Assembly: GCA_944326545.1 (NCBI GenBank)
Contig: CALVEH010000010.1
Location: 18,879-82,878, forward strand
DNA: 64,000 nucleotides
Direction: 5' to 3'
DNA from: Candidatus Gastranaerophilales bacterium
GTDB lineage: Bacteria; Cyanobacteriota; Vampirovibrionia; Gastranaerophilales; Gastranaerophilaceae
A program made the position numbers and the translations under genes. How positions within the stretch are numbered: the stretch's first letter is position 1; the number at the start of each line of letters is the position of its first letter. Positions 35,200 through 44,156 of the stretch are shown here, one piece after another. The notes under the pieces were generated by a model. The model did not search any database, was not told the DNA's origin, and saw only the letters and a list, made by a program, of their open reading frames with translations.

Positions 35200-35682
35200 T
35201 TACAATAAACAGCTTACTGCATTACTTGCCAATGTTGTCATAGTAGCGTTGGTGTAATAATTTTTACACATATTCATTGCAAGGTTTTGTGCAGTAACTC
35301 CAAAATCTTTTGTTGTTTGAATTTCTCTTAAAGCTGATTTTAAAATATCAGGGACATTAGAGTTTGGATTTGTTTCTTCGTGAGTTATTTTGCCATCTTG
35401 ATTTTTATCAATTTTCTGAGTTAAATCATCGATGTTGTTGTTTTCTAAAATCTTTTTAAGCTCATCATCTCTTCTTGTGCTGACACTTGCTGCTGCAATT
35501 TCATTTTTTGAAAGTTCTGTGTCTTTATTTTTGTCTATAGAATCATAGTTTTTTTCTAAATATTGAGCAAAATCAAGAGCATCAGACTTCAAAAGCTTTG
35601 ATGCATAGTCTTGAGCTTTTGTGTATAAATTATTTATTAAGCCTGTTTCAGGTTGTACTCCATTATTGATTTGAAGTCCCAT
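35200..35682 (-). CDS. EF-hand protein with two calcium-binding loops
   Basis: 160 residues without signal peptide. Two EF-hand loops are plain: DKNKDTELSKNE (about residue 52) and DKNQDGKITHEE (about 91), each with D-x-D/N-x-D/N-G/T-x-I/L-x-x-x-E spacing. The rest is helical (GLINNLYTKAQDYASKLLKSDALDFAQYLEKN at the front). The C-terminus TMTTLASNAVSCLL may be membrane-seeking. Proteins of this kind bind calcium and may act as sensors or buffers; partner unknown. ggggagag precedes the ATG. Confidence 0.8.
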   Translation of the reverse strand: MGLQINNGVQPETGLINNLYTKAQDYASKLLKSDALDFAQYLEKNYDSIDKNKDTELSKNEIAAASVSTRRDDELKKILENNNIDDLTQKIDKNQDGKITHEETNPNSNVPDILKSALREIQTTKDFGVTAQNLAMNMCKNYYTNATMTTLASNAVSCLL

Positions 35683-35805
35683 AATTATACTCTCCCCATA
35701 TTTTATTTTAATTATAGTTAAGGTTTTTTATTTTAAAATCCGTCATTTGTTGTAAAATTTTATTTACTAGCAAAAAATATAATCACGGTTTTTATCTAAA
35801 TTGTA

Positions 35806-37776
35806 ATGAAAATTTTATCAATAAATAACAATTTTTATACAGCTTTTTCTCTTCAAACAAATTCGATTAAGCCTCATAAACCCGTCTCTTTTGACGGTGC
35901 AAATTTTACACCTTTTGAACAGCAAATGTTGGGACTCAAAGATGTGCATTGCCCTATTTGCGGTGTGAAAATGCTGCCAAGAGATGAATTGCAAAATATT
36001 GCCAGAAATGTTGATTCTGTAAAAACTCCAAGGGATTTTGTCAATATTTTAGAAGAAAATGAAGAATCAATCAGAAAGCCTTTTAGACCGGTTTTGAAAG
36101 AATCAAAAAGTATTATAGCCGAGAATCCTGATATTGGATTAGCTGATTTTTATAAGAAGCTTTATTTTGCTGCGGCCGCTGATGTAAAAAAGAATATTTC
36201 GAATTCGATTATTTCATTGAAATTTGCTGAAACATCTAATGATTATTCTGATACAGACAAAGTATTGTTAGAAGAGTGTAAAATACGTCTGAAAGCATTA
36301 AATGATGATCCTAACAGAGTTGTGTATGATGATTACAAAAATGTAATTAAAGAAACCGTAGGAATGCTTAATTCTGACAAGAAATGGGTTTTGTATGAGA
36401 CTTTAAAAAATCCTGTAAGAGATGCTATTATGCTGCGAGATGGGCTTGCAATAAACCCTAATACACCAAACAGCATAAGAACAAGCATTACTTTAAAAAA
36501 TGTATTGGGTCATTCTGTTTCCAGAATAAGGACTATCGGAACTCTAAAAGATGATATTTCTAATGACAACTGTAATAAGATTTTGACTTGCGATGATTGC
36601 GGAAAGGATAAAAGTTTTTACTTTTCATTTTTTAACTCGCCTGATGCAGGTCATAGGTTTTCTGATTATCAATCTGATATTGCCAAACAAATATTAAATG
36701 GTTTTTTGACAGGGAACAACTTATATCCGTTTAAGCTTGAAAGTCATATAAGAAAAATGACAAAAGGTAATGTTGTTTCAGAGAAGAACAATGCTGCTGT
36801 TAAAGCTTTACAACAGATGAATTTTCATATAGCTCAATCAGAATTGGATTTTGTTCCTGTAACTTATGATGGTGTTCCTTGTTCTTGTTGCGGCAAGCCT
36901 ACTATTAATCATGAACATAAATTGGCTCTATATGAGGAAATTAACAAGACAAAAAATTTGTGGCAATTGCTTGAAATTTTAGAAAAAAATGAAAATATTA
37001 TAAGCAATCGTAATAAATTTATTTTGGAAAATTTTGCAGGGATATTAGAGTCAAATCCTCTTGCAACACAAAAAGAGGTTGTTTCAGAGCTAAGAAAAAT
37101 TTCTTTCGAAAGAATTGTTAATCAGATAGAAGAAAATGAGAAAAAACTGAATGACATTTTAGTTCAAAACAAATTGAGCCAATCAGACATATCGAAAGTA
37201 AAACGGTTTATAAAAGAAACAAAAGAAGATTTTAAAACTTGGGATTTAAATAACTCTTTTCCTTTTACAAAGTACAACAATTTGATAAGACAAACTATAG
37301 GCAGTTGCGAAAGTCCGTTGAAAACTCAAATGATAATGATAACAAAAGAGTCTGTTCGCATTTTATGTGAAGCACAAAGTTTGCTTTATCCGCCTGCTTC
37401 TGTTGTTGCTAAGTTGCAATCTCAAATGAAGCCGATTGCGCAAAATATTATAAATGGTTCTGTGGCAACAGTAGATCACTTGATTCCAAAAAGCAAAAAT
37501 GGAGAAAATTCAATTTATAACTGTACGGTGATGTGTAAAGATTGTAATTTTGAAAAATCGTATTATTCTTTCTATTACTGGTATAAGCTTCATCCTGGGT
37601 TTAAAGTGAATGTACAAAAATATATGGATTATATTGTTAATCTCATTAATAAGGGCAAGTTGAAAGATTATTCAAGCTATCCTAAAGTATTTGCTACAAG
37701 GTTACAAAAGCTTACCGATGATAGAGAAAAAATAGTGTTGCGTTTTCGTTTGAAAAAAGATGATTCCGTAAAATAA
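35806..37776 (+). CDS. Large HNH-type zinc protein with VSFDG leader motif
   Basis: 656 residues. Residues 27-32 are VSFDGA after an Asn-rich leader. Four Cys pairs follow: CPICGVKML, LTCDDCGKD, CSCCGKPTINHEH, and the C-terminal nuclease core VDHLIPKSKNGENSIYNCTVMCKDCNFEKS, which fits HNH (DH...N...H/N with CxxC). Four similar modules of CxxC plus a helical segment (RNVDSVKTPRDFVNILEENEE, KTKNLWQLLEILEKNEN) repeat along the chain. It may be a nuclease or a DNA/RNA-binding effector. No Shine-Dalgarno is clear; a TATAAT hexamer is 22 nt upstream. Confidence 0.6.
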   Translation: MKILSINNNFYTAFSLQTNSIKPHKPVSFDGANFTPFEQQMLGLKDVHCPICGVKMLPRDELQNIARNVDSVKTPRDFVNILEENEESIRKPFRPVLKESKSIIAENPDIGLADFYKKLYFAAAADVKKNISNSIISLKFAETSNDYSDTDKVLLEECKIRLKALNDDPNRVVYDDYKNVIKETVGMLNSDKKWVLYETLKNPVRDAIMLRDGLAINPNTPNSIRTSITLKNVLGHSVSRIRTIGTLKDDISNDNCNKILTCDDCGKDKSFYFSFFNSPDAGHRFSDYQSDIAKQILNGFLTGNNLYPFKLESHIRKMTKGNVVSEKNNAAVKALQQMNFHIAQSELDFVPVTYDGVPCSCCGKPTINHEHKLALYEEINKTKNLWQLLEILEKNENIISNRNKFILENFAGILESNPLATQKEVVSELRKISFERIVNQIEENEKKLNDILVQNKLSQSDISKVKRFIKETKEDFKTWDLNNSFPFTKYNNLIRQTIGSCESPLKTQMIMITKESVRILCEAQSLLYPPASVVAKLQSQMKPIAQNIINGSVATVDHLIPKSKNGENSIYNCTVMCKDCNFEKSYYSFYYWYKLHPGFKVNVQKYMDYIVNLINKGKLKDYSSYPKVFATRLQKLTDDREKIVLRFRLKKDDSVK

Positions 37777-37859
37777 TTCTTATTGCATAATAACTTAGCT
37801 AATAGTTTTGTTTTTTTATTTTATTTATTTTTACAAAGAAAATACTAAAGGAGTTTTTT

Positions 37860-38183
37860 ATGAAAAAAGTATTAGCTTTGTTTGTTGTGTTTTTTGTTGC
37901 TGCTTCCCTAGCTGCAAATGCAGATTGTGAGTGTTCTTACAGACAACAAAAGAAAATGCTTCATAACAGAAAGATGATTAAAAATAAGGTTATTAATGCT
38001 CAGGTAAAAGGTAAAATGCTTGCTATACAAGAACTTGCGTCAAATGACTATTGTAATGACCCTATTGTAAAAGCCCAAATCGTTGCTTATCAAAAACAGA
38101 TTGTCGATTTGACAAACCAAAAAATGTGCTTGAAAGACGAGTATAAAAAATCATTAAAAGAGTTAAAAGCAAAGAAAAACTAA
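37860..38183 (+). CDS. Small secreted coiled-coil protein
   Basis: 107 residues. Signal peptide MKKVLALFVVFFVAASLAANA, then DCECSYRQQKKMLHNRKMI and a long basic helix (QIVAYQKQIVDLTNQKMCLKDEYKKSLKELKAKK) rich in Lys with four Cys. aaggag precedes the ATG at 7 nt. It overlaps the last bases of the convergent ketosynthase gene. No family recognised; mature protein may form an intramolecular disulfide. Confidence 0.65.
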   Translation: MKKVLALFVVFFVAASLAANADCECSYRQQKKMLHNRKMIKNKVINAQVKGKMLAIQELASNDYCNDPIVKAQIVAYQKQIVDLTNQKMCLKDEYKKSLKELKAKKN

Positions 38184-39403
38184 ACTTTTTTAAAGATTAA
38201 AGATGTGTTTATGCCTCCAAAAGCAAAATTGTTAGACATAACAATATCCGTTGCAAACTCTTTTCCTTCACCTTTTAAGTAGTCAAGGTTTGCACATTCT
38301 TCATCTACATCGTTAAGATTTAAGGTTGGGCAAAACCAGCCTTTATTCATCATTTCTATAGAGATTATTGCTTCGATAGCTCCACAAGCACCTAGGGTGT
38401 GACCGGTGTAGCTTTTTATAGAACTTATCGGTACTTGTCTTTTAAATATCTCATAAGTTGCAATGCTTTCTGCTATATCTCCGCTGTGAGTTGCTGTTCC
38501 GTGGGCGTTAATATAGCCGATATCATCTGTTGAAATATTTGCGTCTTTGATTGCTCTTGCTATTGCACTGCCCATTGTTTCGTGGTTCGGGTTTGTGATG
38601 TGTGTTCCGTCTGTTGTTGTACCAAAGCCGATTACTTCTGCATATATTTTTGCACCGCGTTTTTTAGCATGTTCGTAATCTTCAAGCACTAATGTTGCTG
38701 CGCCTTCTCCTATGACAAGCCCGTCTCTGTTTTTATCAAACGGTCTTGGGGTTAGTTCAGGGTGATTGTTTTGTTGGCTTGTTGCGTACAAGGTATCAAA
38801 TACAGCAATTTGTGACGGGTGAAGCTCTTCTGCACCGCCTGCTATCATAATTGTTTCGTAACCGTTTTTTATTGCTTCGTAAGCGTATCCTATGCCCATA
38901 GAGCCTGATGTGCACGCTGTAGAGGTAGGTATCAATCTGCCTTTTGTTTTAAAGTACAAAGAGATATTTACGCTTGTGGTTTGTGGCATCATTTTTATAT
39001 AAGAGCCTGAGTTAATGCCTTTTACTCTTTTTTCAACTTCCATTGTGTAAAAGTCGATAATTGATTCTAAAGACCCTGAAGAAGAACCATAGCTTACGCC
39101 GGTTTGTTCTGTTTGTATTATCGGGTCTGTGAGTAATCCTGCATCATTAAGTGCTTGTTCACTGACGACAGTACTCATCAGCGCAACTTTTCCCATTGTT
39201 CTTGTTATTTTTCTGTTAAAGTGCTCAGGTGTCTTAAAACCTTGTACTTTTGAGCAGAGTTTTGCGTTAAGGTTTTGGTATTCCTCAAGCGTGCTGTCAT
39301 ATGCAATACAATTTTCGTATTTTTGCAGCCTTAAAAAAGCGTCTTCAACTGTACAACCAAGCGGGCTAGCAAGAGCCATTCCTGTTACGACAACTCTTTT
39401 CAA
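38180..39403 (-). CDS. APE cluster: beta-ketoacyl-ACP synthase (ApeR/FabF-like)
   Basis: 407 residues with a complete ketosynthase triad: Cys in STACTSGSMGIG, His in NAHGTATHSGD and His in SYTGHTLGACGAIEAI with the upstream Lys. The N-terminus MKRVVVTGMALASPLGCTVEDAF is FabF-like. In aryl-polyene clusters this is one of two elongating ketosynthases. The start is TTG (39401-39403) behind a perfect ggagg, within the end of the ketoreductase gene (4-bp overlap), so the two are translationally coupled. Last of three leftward genes. Confidence 0.88.
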   Translation of the reverse strand: MKRVVVTGMALASPLGCTVEDAFLRLQKYENCIAYDSTLEEYQNLNAKLCSKVQGFKTPEHFNRKITRTMGKVALMSTVVSEQALNDAGLLTDPIIQTEQTGVSYGSSSGSLESIIDFYTMEVEKRVKGINSGSYIKMMPQTTSVNISLYFKTKGRLIPTSTACTSGSMGIGYAYEAIKNGYETIMIAGGAEELHPSQIAVFDTLYATSQQNNHPELTPRPFDKNRDGLVIGEGAATLVLEDYEHAKKRGAKIYAEVIGFGTTTDGTHITNPNHETMGSAIARAIKDANISTDDIGYINAHGTATHSGDIAESIATYEIFKRQVPISSIKSYTGHTLGACGAIEAIISIEMMNKGWFCPTLNLNDVDEECANLDYLKGEGKEFATDIVMSNNFAFGGINTSLIFKKV

Positions 39404-40128
39404 GAATAAAGTCCTCCGTTAACAGAAATAACTTGTCCCGTAATATAAGAAGCGTCTTCGCTTAGTAGATAATTAACAAGGCTTGCTACTTCTTTGCCTG
39501 TGCCAAAACGTTTCATCGGAATCATTTTCTTAACTTCATCAACAGGCAAATCTTTTGTCATATCAGATTCTATAACACCAGGGGCAACACAATTTACAGT
39601 TATCCCTCTTTTTGCCAGTTCAAGACTCAGTGCTTTTGTTGCACCTATAATACCTGCTTTTGATGCGCTGTAGTTAACCTGACCTCTGTTACCTCTAAGA
39701 CCTGAGATAGAAGACAGTGTAACAATTCTTCCTTTTATTCTTTTTTCAATCATCGGCATAATTATTGGTTTTAGTACGTTGTAAAAACCGCCGAGGTTTG
39801 TGTTTAGTACATCGTCCCATTCGTTTTCTTCCATAACAGGGAACACGTTATCTCTTGCAATTCCTGCATTTAAAACAGTTGCGTAATAAACTCCGTTTTG
39901 TTCTATGTCTTTGCTTATTGTATTTAAGCATTCTTGTCTGTTCTTTATATCAAATTGCAGAATTCTTGCTTTAGAGCCAAGCTCTTCTATTTCTTTTTGA
40001 ACTTCTTTGGCTTTTTCTATATTTTTTTGACAGTGTAATACTACGTCATAACCGTTTTTTGCAAGGTAGAGAGCAATTTCTTTCCCTATTCCTCTGGATG
40101 ATCCGGTAACAAGTACTTCTTTAACCAT
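39400..40128 (-). CDS. APE cluster: 3-ketoacyl-ACP reductase (FabG/ApeQ-like)
   Basis: 242 residues, classical short-chain dehydrogenase. The cofactor loop is TGSSRGIGKEIALYL, NAG in LNAGIARDN, the Ser in LSSISGLRG, and the catalytic YSASK in NYSASKAGIIGATKAL. The C-terminus ITGQVISVNGGLYS is standard for FabG. It reduces the beta-keto group using NADPH during chain extension. agggga upstream of the ATG. Sits between the KS-DH fusion and ApeR-like KS on the same strand. Confidence 0.92.
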   Translation of the reverse strand: MVKEVLVTGSSRGIGKEIALYLAKNGYDVVLHCQKNIEKAKEVQKEIEELGSKARILQFDIKNRQECLNTISKDIEQNGVYYATVLNAGIARDNVFPVMEENEWDDVLNTNLGGFYNVLKPIIMPMIEKRIKGRIVTLSSISGLRGNRGQVNYSASKAGIIGATKALSLELAKRGITVNCVAPGVIESDMTKDLPVDEVKKMIPMKRFGTGKEVASLVNYLLSEDASYITGQVISVNGGLYS

Positions 40129-40151
40129 TCAATTCCCCTATAAATGTCAGA

Positions 40152-41753
40152 TTATAATTCTATTTGTGAGTTTGTTATATCTTCAGGTTGGTAGGCGTTG
40201 ATCACAGCTTTTGCGCACTCTATACCATCATTATAGATAAAACACTCGAACGAAACAAGTTCGTTATCTGTAAAGACCTCTTTGACAGAGATTTCGTACG
40301 TTTTGTCTTTTTCAAATTTTTCTAAACTGCAATTGTATGAGCGACTACCTAAAAGAAAGCCTATTTTTGCTTCGCCTGAACCTCTTTTAAAGTAAGAAAA
40401 ACAGCCTATTGTCTGTGCCATAAATTCTATCCCTGCAAGAGGAGAAACTCCCTGAATTGTAGCATCGTAAAAAATCTTGTTTTCGTCAATTGTGACAAGA
40501 GCTTTGGCAGAATTTTCTTCAAGATTGATATCAGACACTTTGTCTATAAGTATCATTGGTCTGTCATGTGGTAATACTTTTGCTAAATCCAAATTGTCAT
40601 AGTTGTTGGTTTGCTTGGCTTTACCAAAAATAATTACTGCATTAGATCCGCCAAAGCCAAAGGCATTACACATAACATAATTTTGTTTTTCTGCTTTATC
40701 GTTTTTGTTAGTGAGTTTTATTTTAGGTAAGGCATCATCGTATGTTCCGTCATAGTTGTGCGGTAATAAAGCTTTTTGTTTATTAATCGTTTCATCTAAA
40801 AATGCAAGACAAAGTGCTGATTCTACCGCAGAAGATGCACCAAGGCAATGGCCTGTAAGTGATTTTGTTGAGCTGCAAGGTACTTTGTCTTGGAATACTC
40901 TATAAACTGCGTTAGACTCCATTAAGTCATTGCTCACAGTACCTGTCCCATGCAGGTTTATGTAGTCTATATCTTGGGCATTGATATTTGCCTTTTTTAA
41001 TGCTTCTTCTATTGCAACGGATGCTTGAACCCCTTCAGGGTCTGGCGTTGCACTGTGGTATGCGTCAGAGGTTTCTCCTATACCAAGGATTTGTATTCCT
41101 TTGTCGCTTTTTTCAAGAATAAACAACGCCGCTCCTTCACCAAGGTTTATGCCGTCTCTGTTTTTTGAAAATGGCTTGCAAATGTCGTGGGTCATTACTT
41201 CGAGTGCATTAAAGCCAAATGACGGAGTTTTTGATATTGAATCAGAACCGCCGCATAGTACAGCGTCACAGATTCCGTTTTCAATAAGCTTTACCCCTGT
41301 TGAGAAAGCTTTTATTCCCGATGTACAGGCGGTTGAAACTCCAGCGCAATAGCTGTCAAGCTTTAAGTGTTCTTTTAAAAATATTGCAGGCGAGCCTATT
41401 TGAGAGTGGAATACATCTTTGCTTATCTCGTACTCATTTACTCCCGCATTTGTTGTTCCTATAACTACGCCTATTCTTTTGTTGCTGTATTTTTTTATTA
41501 AATTGTCTATATCTGTTTTTATTTGGCTGCAGCAGTGTAATAAAAGTGCATTTGTTCGCGTGTTAAATTTTGGATTCTCTATTTTGGGTAATTCTTGCTT
41601 AACTTTGCCAAAGAAAAATTTTGTACCTTTAACAATACTGTCATCACAAGAGAAGACAGTCGAGTCCGCAATAAGAGCGTTGTTAAATATTTCTTGTATA
41701 TTAGTGCCAAGGTTGCATACAGCACTGTAAGATGTTATAGCAATATTTGTCAT
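40152..41753 (-). CDS. APE cluster: ketosynthase fused to 3-hydroxyacyl-ACP dehydratase (ApeO-ApeP-like)
   Basis: 533 residues. Residues 1-385 are a full ketosynthase: STACTSGIKAFS, NLHGTGTVSND and SLTGHCLGASSAVES. Residues about 390-533 are a hot-dog dehydratase of the ApeP type (VLPHDRPMILIDKVSDI, SPLAGIEFMAQTIGCFSYFKRG, IGFLLGSRSYNCSLEKF). In E. coli and Xenorhabdus the two are separate genes; here they are one. The -10 TATTAT on this strand ends 7 nt before the ATG, sharing an 18-bp gap with the divergent gene. No Shine-Dalgarno is present, so translation is likely leaderless. Confidence 0.88.
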   Translation of the reverse strand: MTNIAITSYSAVCNLGTNIQEIFNNALIADSTVFSCDDSIVKGTKFFFGKVKQELPKIENPKFNTRTNALLLHCCSQIKTDIDNLIKKYSNKRIGVVIGTTNAGVNEYEISKDVFHSQIGSPAIFLKEHLKLDSYCAGVSTACTSGIKAFSTGVKLIENGICDAVLCGGSDSISKTPSFGFNALEVMTHDICKPFSKNRDGINLGEGAALFILEKSDKGIQILGIGETSDAYHSATPDPEGVQASVAIEEALKKANINAQDIDYINLHGTGTVSNDLMESNAVYRVFQDKVPCSSTKSLTGHCLGASSAVESALCLAFLDETINKQKALLPHNYDGTYDDALPKIKLTNKNDKAEKQNYVMCNAFGFGGSNAVIIFGKAKQTNNYDNLDLAKVLPHDRPMILIDKVSDINLEENSAKALVTIDENKIFYDATIQGVSPLAGIEFMAQTIGCFSYFKRGSGEAKIGFLLGSRSYNCSLEKFEKDKTYEISVKEVFTDNELVSFECFIYNDGIECAKAVINAYQPEDITNSQIEL

Positions 41754-41771
41754 ATTTGATATAATACTACC
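41754..41771. promoter_or_regulatory. Overlapping divergent promoters of the APE cluster
   Basis: Eighteen bp separate two divergent start codons. On the + strand an extended -10 tgatataat (TATAAT at 41760-41765) is 6 nt before the ATG. On the - strand TATTAT (41766-41761) is 7 nt before its ATG. The two hexamers overlap by five base pairs and cannot be used at the same time; both mRNAs would begin at or beside the start codon. Confidence 0.6.
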
Positions 41772-42401
41772 ATGAATTTTGAAAAAATTTTTTATATTTC
41801 TAATATAAATTTTGCTGATGAATCTAACATAGATGTGTCTTTTTTACCGCCTATGGCAAGAAGAAAGCTTAGCCAAATTGATAAAGCTGCTTTGTGTGTA
41901 ATGAATAGCACATTTAATCAATCTGAATGTAAAGAGCCTGTGATTATATTTTCTTCTCAATACGGAGAATTGGACAGATTGGATAAAATTATCTCTCAGT
42001 ATCAGGAAGATAATGAAGTATCACCTTTTACTTTTAGTACTTCTGTTCATAATTCTATTGTAGGGCAGTTTTCTTTGTTAAACGGAATTAAAAAAAGTTA
42101 TAACGCATTGGCTTCAGGTGATAACAGTTTAAGTATCGGGCTTTTGGAAAGCTATATGTCTGCAAGTGATGAGAATGATGTTTTATATTGCTATGCGGAT
42201 GCATATAAAGAGGTAAAAGCCTGTGCATTATGTGTGTCATTAAAACCGAGTGACGGTGCAATAAAAGTTTTGTTAAAACAAAATGATTGCGAAAAAACTT
42301 CTGCTGATGAGTTTTTGGATTTTAAAGGCTTTTGTGAAAATAAAGTTAACAGTTTTGCCTCTTATGACGGGTTGTTTTCTGTTTTCAGAGGTGAAAGTTA
42401 G
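41772..42401 (+). CDS. APE cluster: ketosynthase-like chain-length-factor subunit (ApeC-like)
   Basis: 209 residues resembling the beta-ketoacyl-synthase N-terminal-like domain (Pfam Ketoacyl-synt_2): FSSQYGELDRLDKIISQYQEDNEVSPFTFSTSVHNSIVGQFSLLNGIKKSYNALASGDNSL. No active Cys in a TACxSG motif. In characterised aryl-polyene systems this partner pairs with ApeO and affects chain length. First gene of a long rightward operon; the next starts immediately after its stop. Confidence 0.82.
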   Translation: MNFEKIFYISNINFADESNIDVSFLPPMARRKLSQIDKAALCVMNSTFNQSECKEPVIIFSSQYGELDRLDKIISQYQEDNEVSPFTFSTSVHNSIVGQFSLLNGIKKSYNALASGDNSLSIGLLESYMSASDENDVLYCYADAYKEVKACALCVSLKPSDGAIKVLLKQNDCEKTSADEFLDFKGFCENKVNSFASYDGLFSVFRGES

Positions 42402-43148
42402 ATGAAGTACTGGCGTTCTTTTGTTGTACTTTTTTTATTTTGCTTTTTTGGGGTAGGATCTTTGATATTGGGGCTTATTTATATCCCGTTGACAGGACTT
42501 TTTATAAAGCCTGAAAAAAGACGACCATTTTATTGTAATGTCGTTCATAATTTGTGGGCTTTTTTTACAAACTTGATGCAGCTTGCCGGTTCTATAAAAC
42601 TCAACATAGATAAGGATACAGAAACTTCTTTAAAAAATACAAAAGGCTCTGTTATTGTGGCTAACCACCCGAGCTTTATAGATATAGTTTTGTTGATAGG
42701 TTTGATACCAAATTCTTTGTGTGTTGTAAAAAAAGAAGTAAAAAAGAACCCTATTATGAGCAATATTGCTACATCTGCTTATCTTATCAATGATGAAGAT
42801 AATGAGTTGCTTAAGCAAGAAGCTACAAAGGCTCTTAATCACGGATTTAATGTGATAATCTTCCCTACAGGAACAAGGACTGTAGAAGGTGAGGATATGA
42901 AACTTCATAAAGGTGCTGTTTCTATAGCAATGTATGCTAATGCGCCTATTGTCCCAGTACATATTAGCTGTGATTATAAATTTCTTGCAAAGCACCAAAA
43001 AATATTAGATGCAGGAACAAAGCCCGTAAATTATTACTTAACATTGAATAAAACAATCAATATTGATGAATATAGAGAGCCTAATCTTGATGATACAAAA
43101 CTGAGAAGGCGTTTAAATGCTATTGTTAAAGATAGAATAAGCCATTAA
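42402..43148 (+). CDS. APE cluster: PlsC-type acyltransferase (ApeD-like)
   Basis: 248 residues. A membrane helix at the N-terminus (SFVVLFLFCFFGVGSLILGLIYI) leads to the HX4D catalytic motif in NHPSFIDIVLL and the acceptor-binding FPTGTRT. The sequence is PlsC/AGPAT family, as are ApeD-type proteins. It probably moves an acyl group onto the lipid anchor or polyene. It starts directly after the chain-length-factor stop codon with ggtgaaag overlapping the end of that gene. Confidence 0.85.
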   Translation: MKYWRSFVVLFLFCFFGVGSLILGLIYIPLTGLFIKPEKRRPFYCNVVHNLWAFFTNLMQLAGSIKLNIDKDTETSLKNTKGSVIVANHPSFIDIVLLIGLIPNSLCVVKKEVKKNPIMSNIATSAYLINDEDNELLKQEATKALNHGFNVIIFPTGTRTVEGEDMKLHKGAVSIAMYANAPIVPVHISCDYKFLAKHQKILDAGTKPVNYYLTLNKTINIDEYREPNLDDTKLRRRLNAIVKDRISH

Positions 43149-43156
43149 AACATTAA

Positions 43157-43185
43157 TTGACTTTGGTTGCTGCTTACGCCATAAT
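43157..43185 (+). promoter_or_regulatory. Internal promoter before the first ACP gene
   Basis: ttgact (43157-43162), exactly 17 bp, then cataat (43180-43185), and the ATG of the ACP gene 6 nt further. It is a near-consensus sigma-70 promoter whose transcript would begin at the A of the start codon. Confidence 0.65.
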
Positions 43186-43191
43186 ACTCTT

Positions 43192-43461
43192 ATGGATAAA
43201 GATAACATTAGTCTGGAAGACGAATTAAAAGCATTTATAGTTGAAGCATTAGAGTTAGAAGATATTGACCCTTCTGATATCGAAACTGATGCTCCGTTAT
43301 TTATTGACGGTTTGGGGCTGGATTCTATCGATGCTCTTGAACTTGGTATGGCTTTAAAGAAAAAATATAAACTTTCTTTGGGCAGCAACAAAGAAGAAAA
43401 CAAAAAACATTTTTATTCTGTTAAAACTTTGGCAGATTTTATCAGAAATTCTCAAGTATAA
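43192..43461 (+). CDS. APE cluster: acyl carrier protein 1 (ApeE-like)
   Basis: 89 residues. The phosphopantetheine Ser is in GLGLDSIDALELG; the rest has the four-helix ACP pattern beginning ISLEDELKAFIVEALELEDIDPSDI. Two different ACPs next to each other is a hallmark of aryl-polyene clusters. No Shine-Dalgarno. A promoter 6 nt upstream of the ATG would make a leaderless mRNA. Confidence 0.9.
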   Translation: MDKDNISLEDELKAFIVEALELEDIDPSDIETDAPLFIDGLGLDSIDALELGMALKKKYKLSLGSNKEENKKHFYSVKTLADFIRNSQV

Positions 43462-43474
43462 GGTAGTGTGGTAA

Positions 43475-43726
43475 ATGGTTCAATACACAAGAGATGAAAT
43501 CTTTAATGTATTAAAAGATATATTGGTTAACGATTTTGAAATCGAGCAAGACCAAATAGTTCCTGATGCCAATTTATTTGAGGATTTAGATTTTGACAGC
43601 ATAGATGCTGTCGATTTGGCTGTAAGGCTTCAAGAATATACAAATCGTAAGATTTCTCCTGACAATTTTAAAGAAATCAGAACAGTTAATGATGTTGTTA
43701 TAGCTGTGGAGCAGCTTCTTGCGTAG
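43475..43726 (+). CDS. APE cluster: acyl carrier protein 2 (ApeF-like)
   Basis: 83 residues with the 4'-phosphopantetheine Ser in EDLDFDSIDAVDLA. It differs from the first ACP (DLDFDS against GLGLDS). In the E. coli system the two ACPs are not equivalent, one working as the main chain carrier. aaggtagtg lies upstream of the ATG. Confidence 0.9.
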   Translation: MVQYTRDEIFNVLKDILVNDFEIEQDQIVPDANLFEDLDFDSIDAVDLAVRLQEYTNRKISPDNFKEIRTVNDVVIAVEQLLA

Positions 43727-44156
43727 CATGCGTTTTTTAAAAGAATGTTTTAAAAAATACGGGTTTGTTTTTTCTACGCTGTTTACGTTTGTTGTTATTG
43801 CGTTGTTCCATTTTACAAGGCTAAGCGGGCTTAAGCTGTATCCTGTCGTAATGAACTTTTGTATTTTTATGATGTTTTTTACTTCTGTATTTTCTGAAGA
43901 AACGATTATACAAAAATTTGCCAGGCTATCTGAAGGCAAAGAACTTGACCCTAAAACCAAAAACTACACAAAAAATCTCACTTATATATGGTGTGTTTAT
44001 TTATTGTTCCAGTTTTTGGTTTCATTTGCAACTTTGTTTATGTCTGATAAAGTTTGGATGATTTTTAACGGTTGTGTTTCTTATATTTTACTGGGAAGCT
44101 TTTTTGCTGTAGAATATGTTTTTAGAATCTTTTTTAAAAAAAGACACGGACTATGA
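43719..44156 (+). CDS. APE cluster: ApeG-like membrane protein (COG4648 type)
   Basis: About 145 residues with three to four helices: FVFSTLFTFVVIALFHF, LYPVVMNFCIFMMFFTSVF, YIWCVYLLFQFLVSFATLF and WMIFNGCVSYILLGSFFAVEYVFRIFF. The order, and the pairs LYPVVMN and FNGCVSYILLG, match the conserved membrane protein found in APE and similar clusters. Function not established. TTG at 43719 has gtggag 7 nt upstream and overlaps the ACP by 8 bp; an ATG at 43728 is the alternative. Confidence 0.75.
   Translation: MRSMRFLKECFKKYGFVFSTLFTFVVIALFHFTRLSGLKLYPVVMNFCIFMMFFTSVFSEETIIQKFARLSEGKELDPKTKNYTKNLTYIWCVYLLFQFLVSFATLFMSDKVWMIFNGCVSYILLGSFFAVEYVFRIFFKKRHGL

Noticed and set aside
42545..42998. Antisense frames within the PlsC-type acyltransferase gene
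   Set aside because: The sense gene has the complete NHPSFID and FPTGTRT motifs; the antisense text is unsupported.
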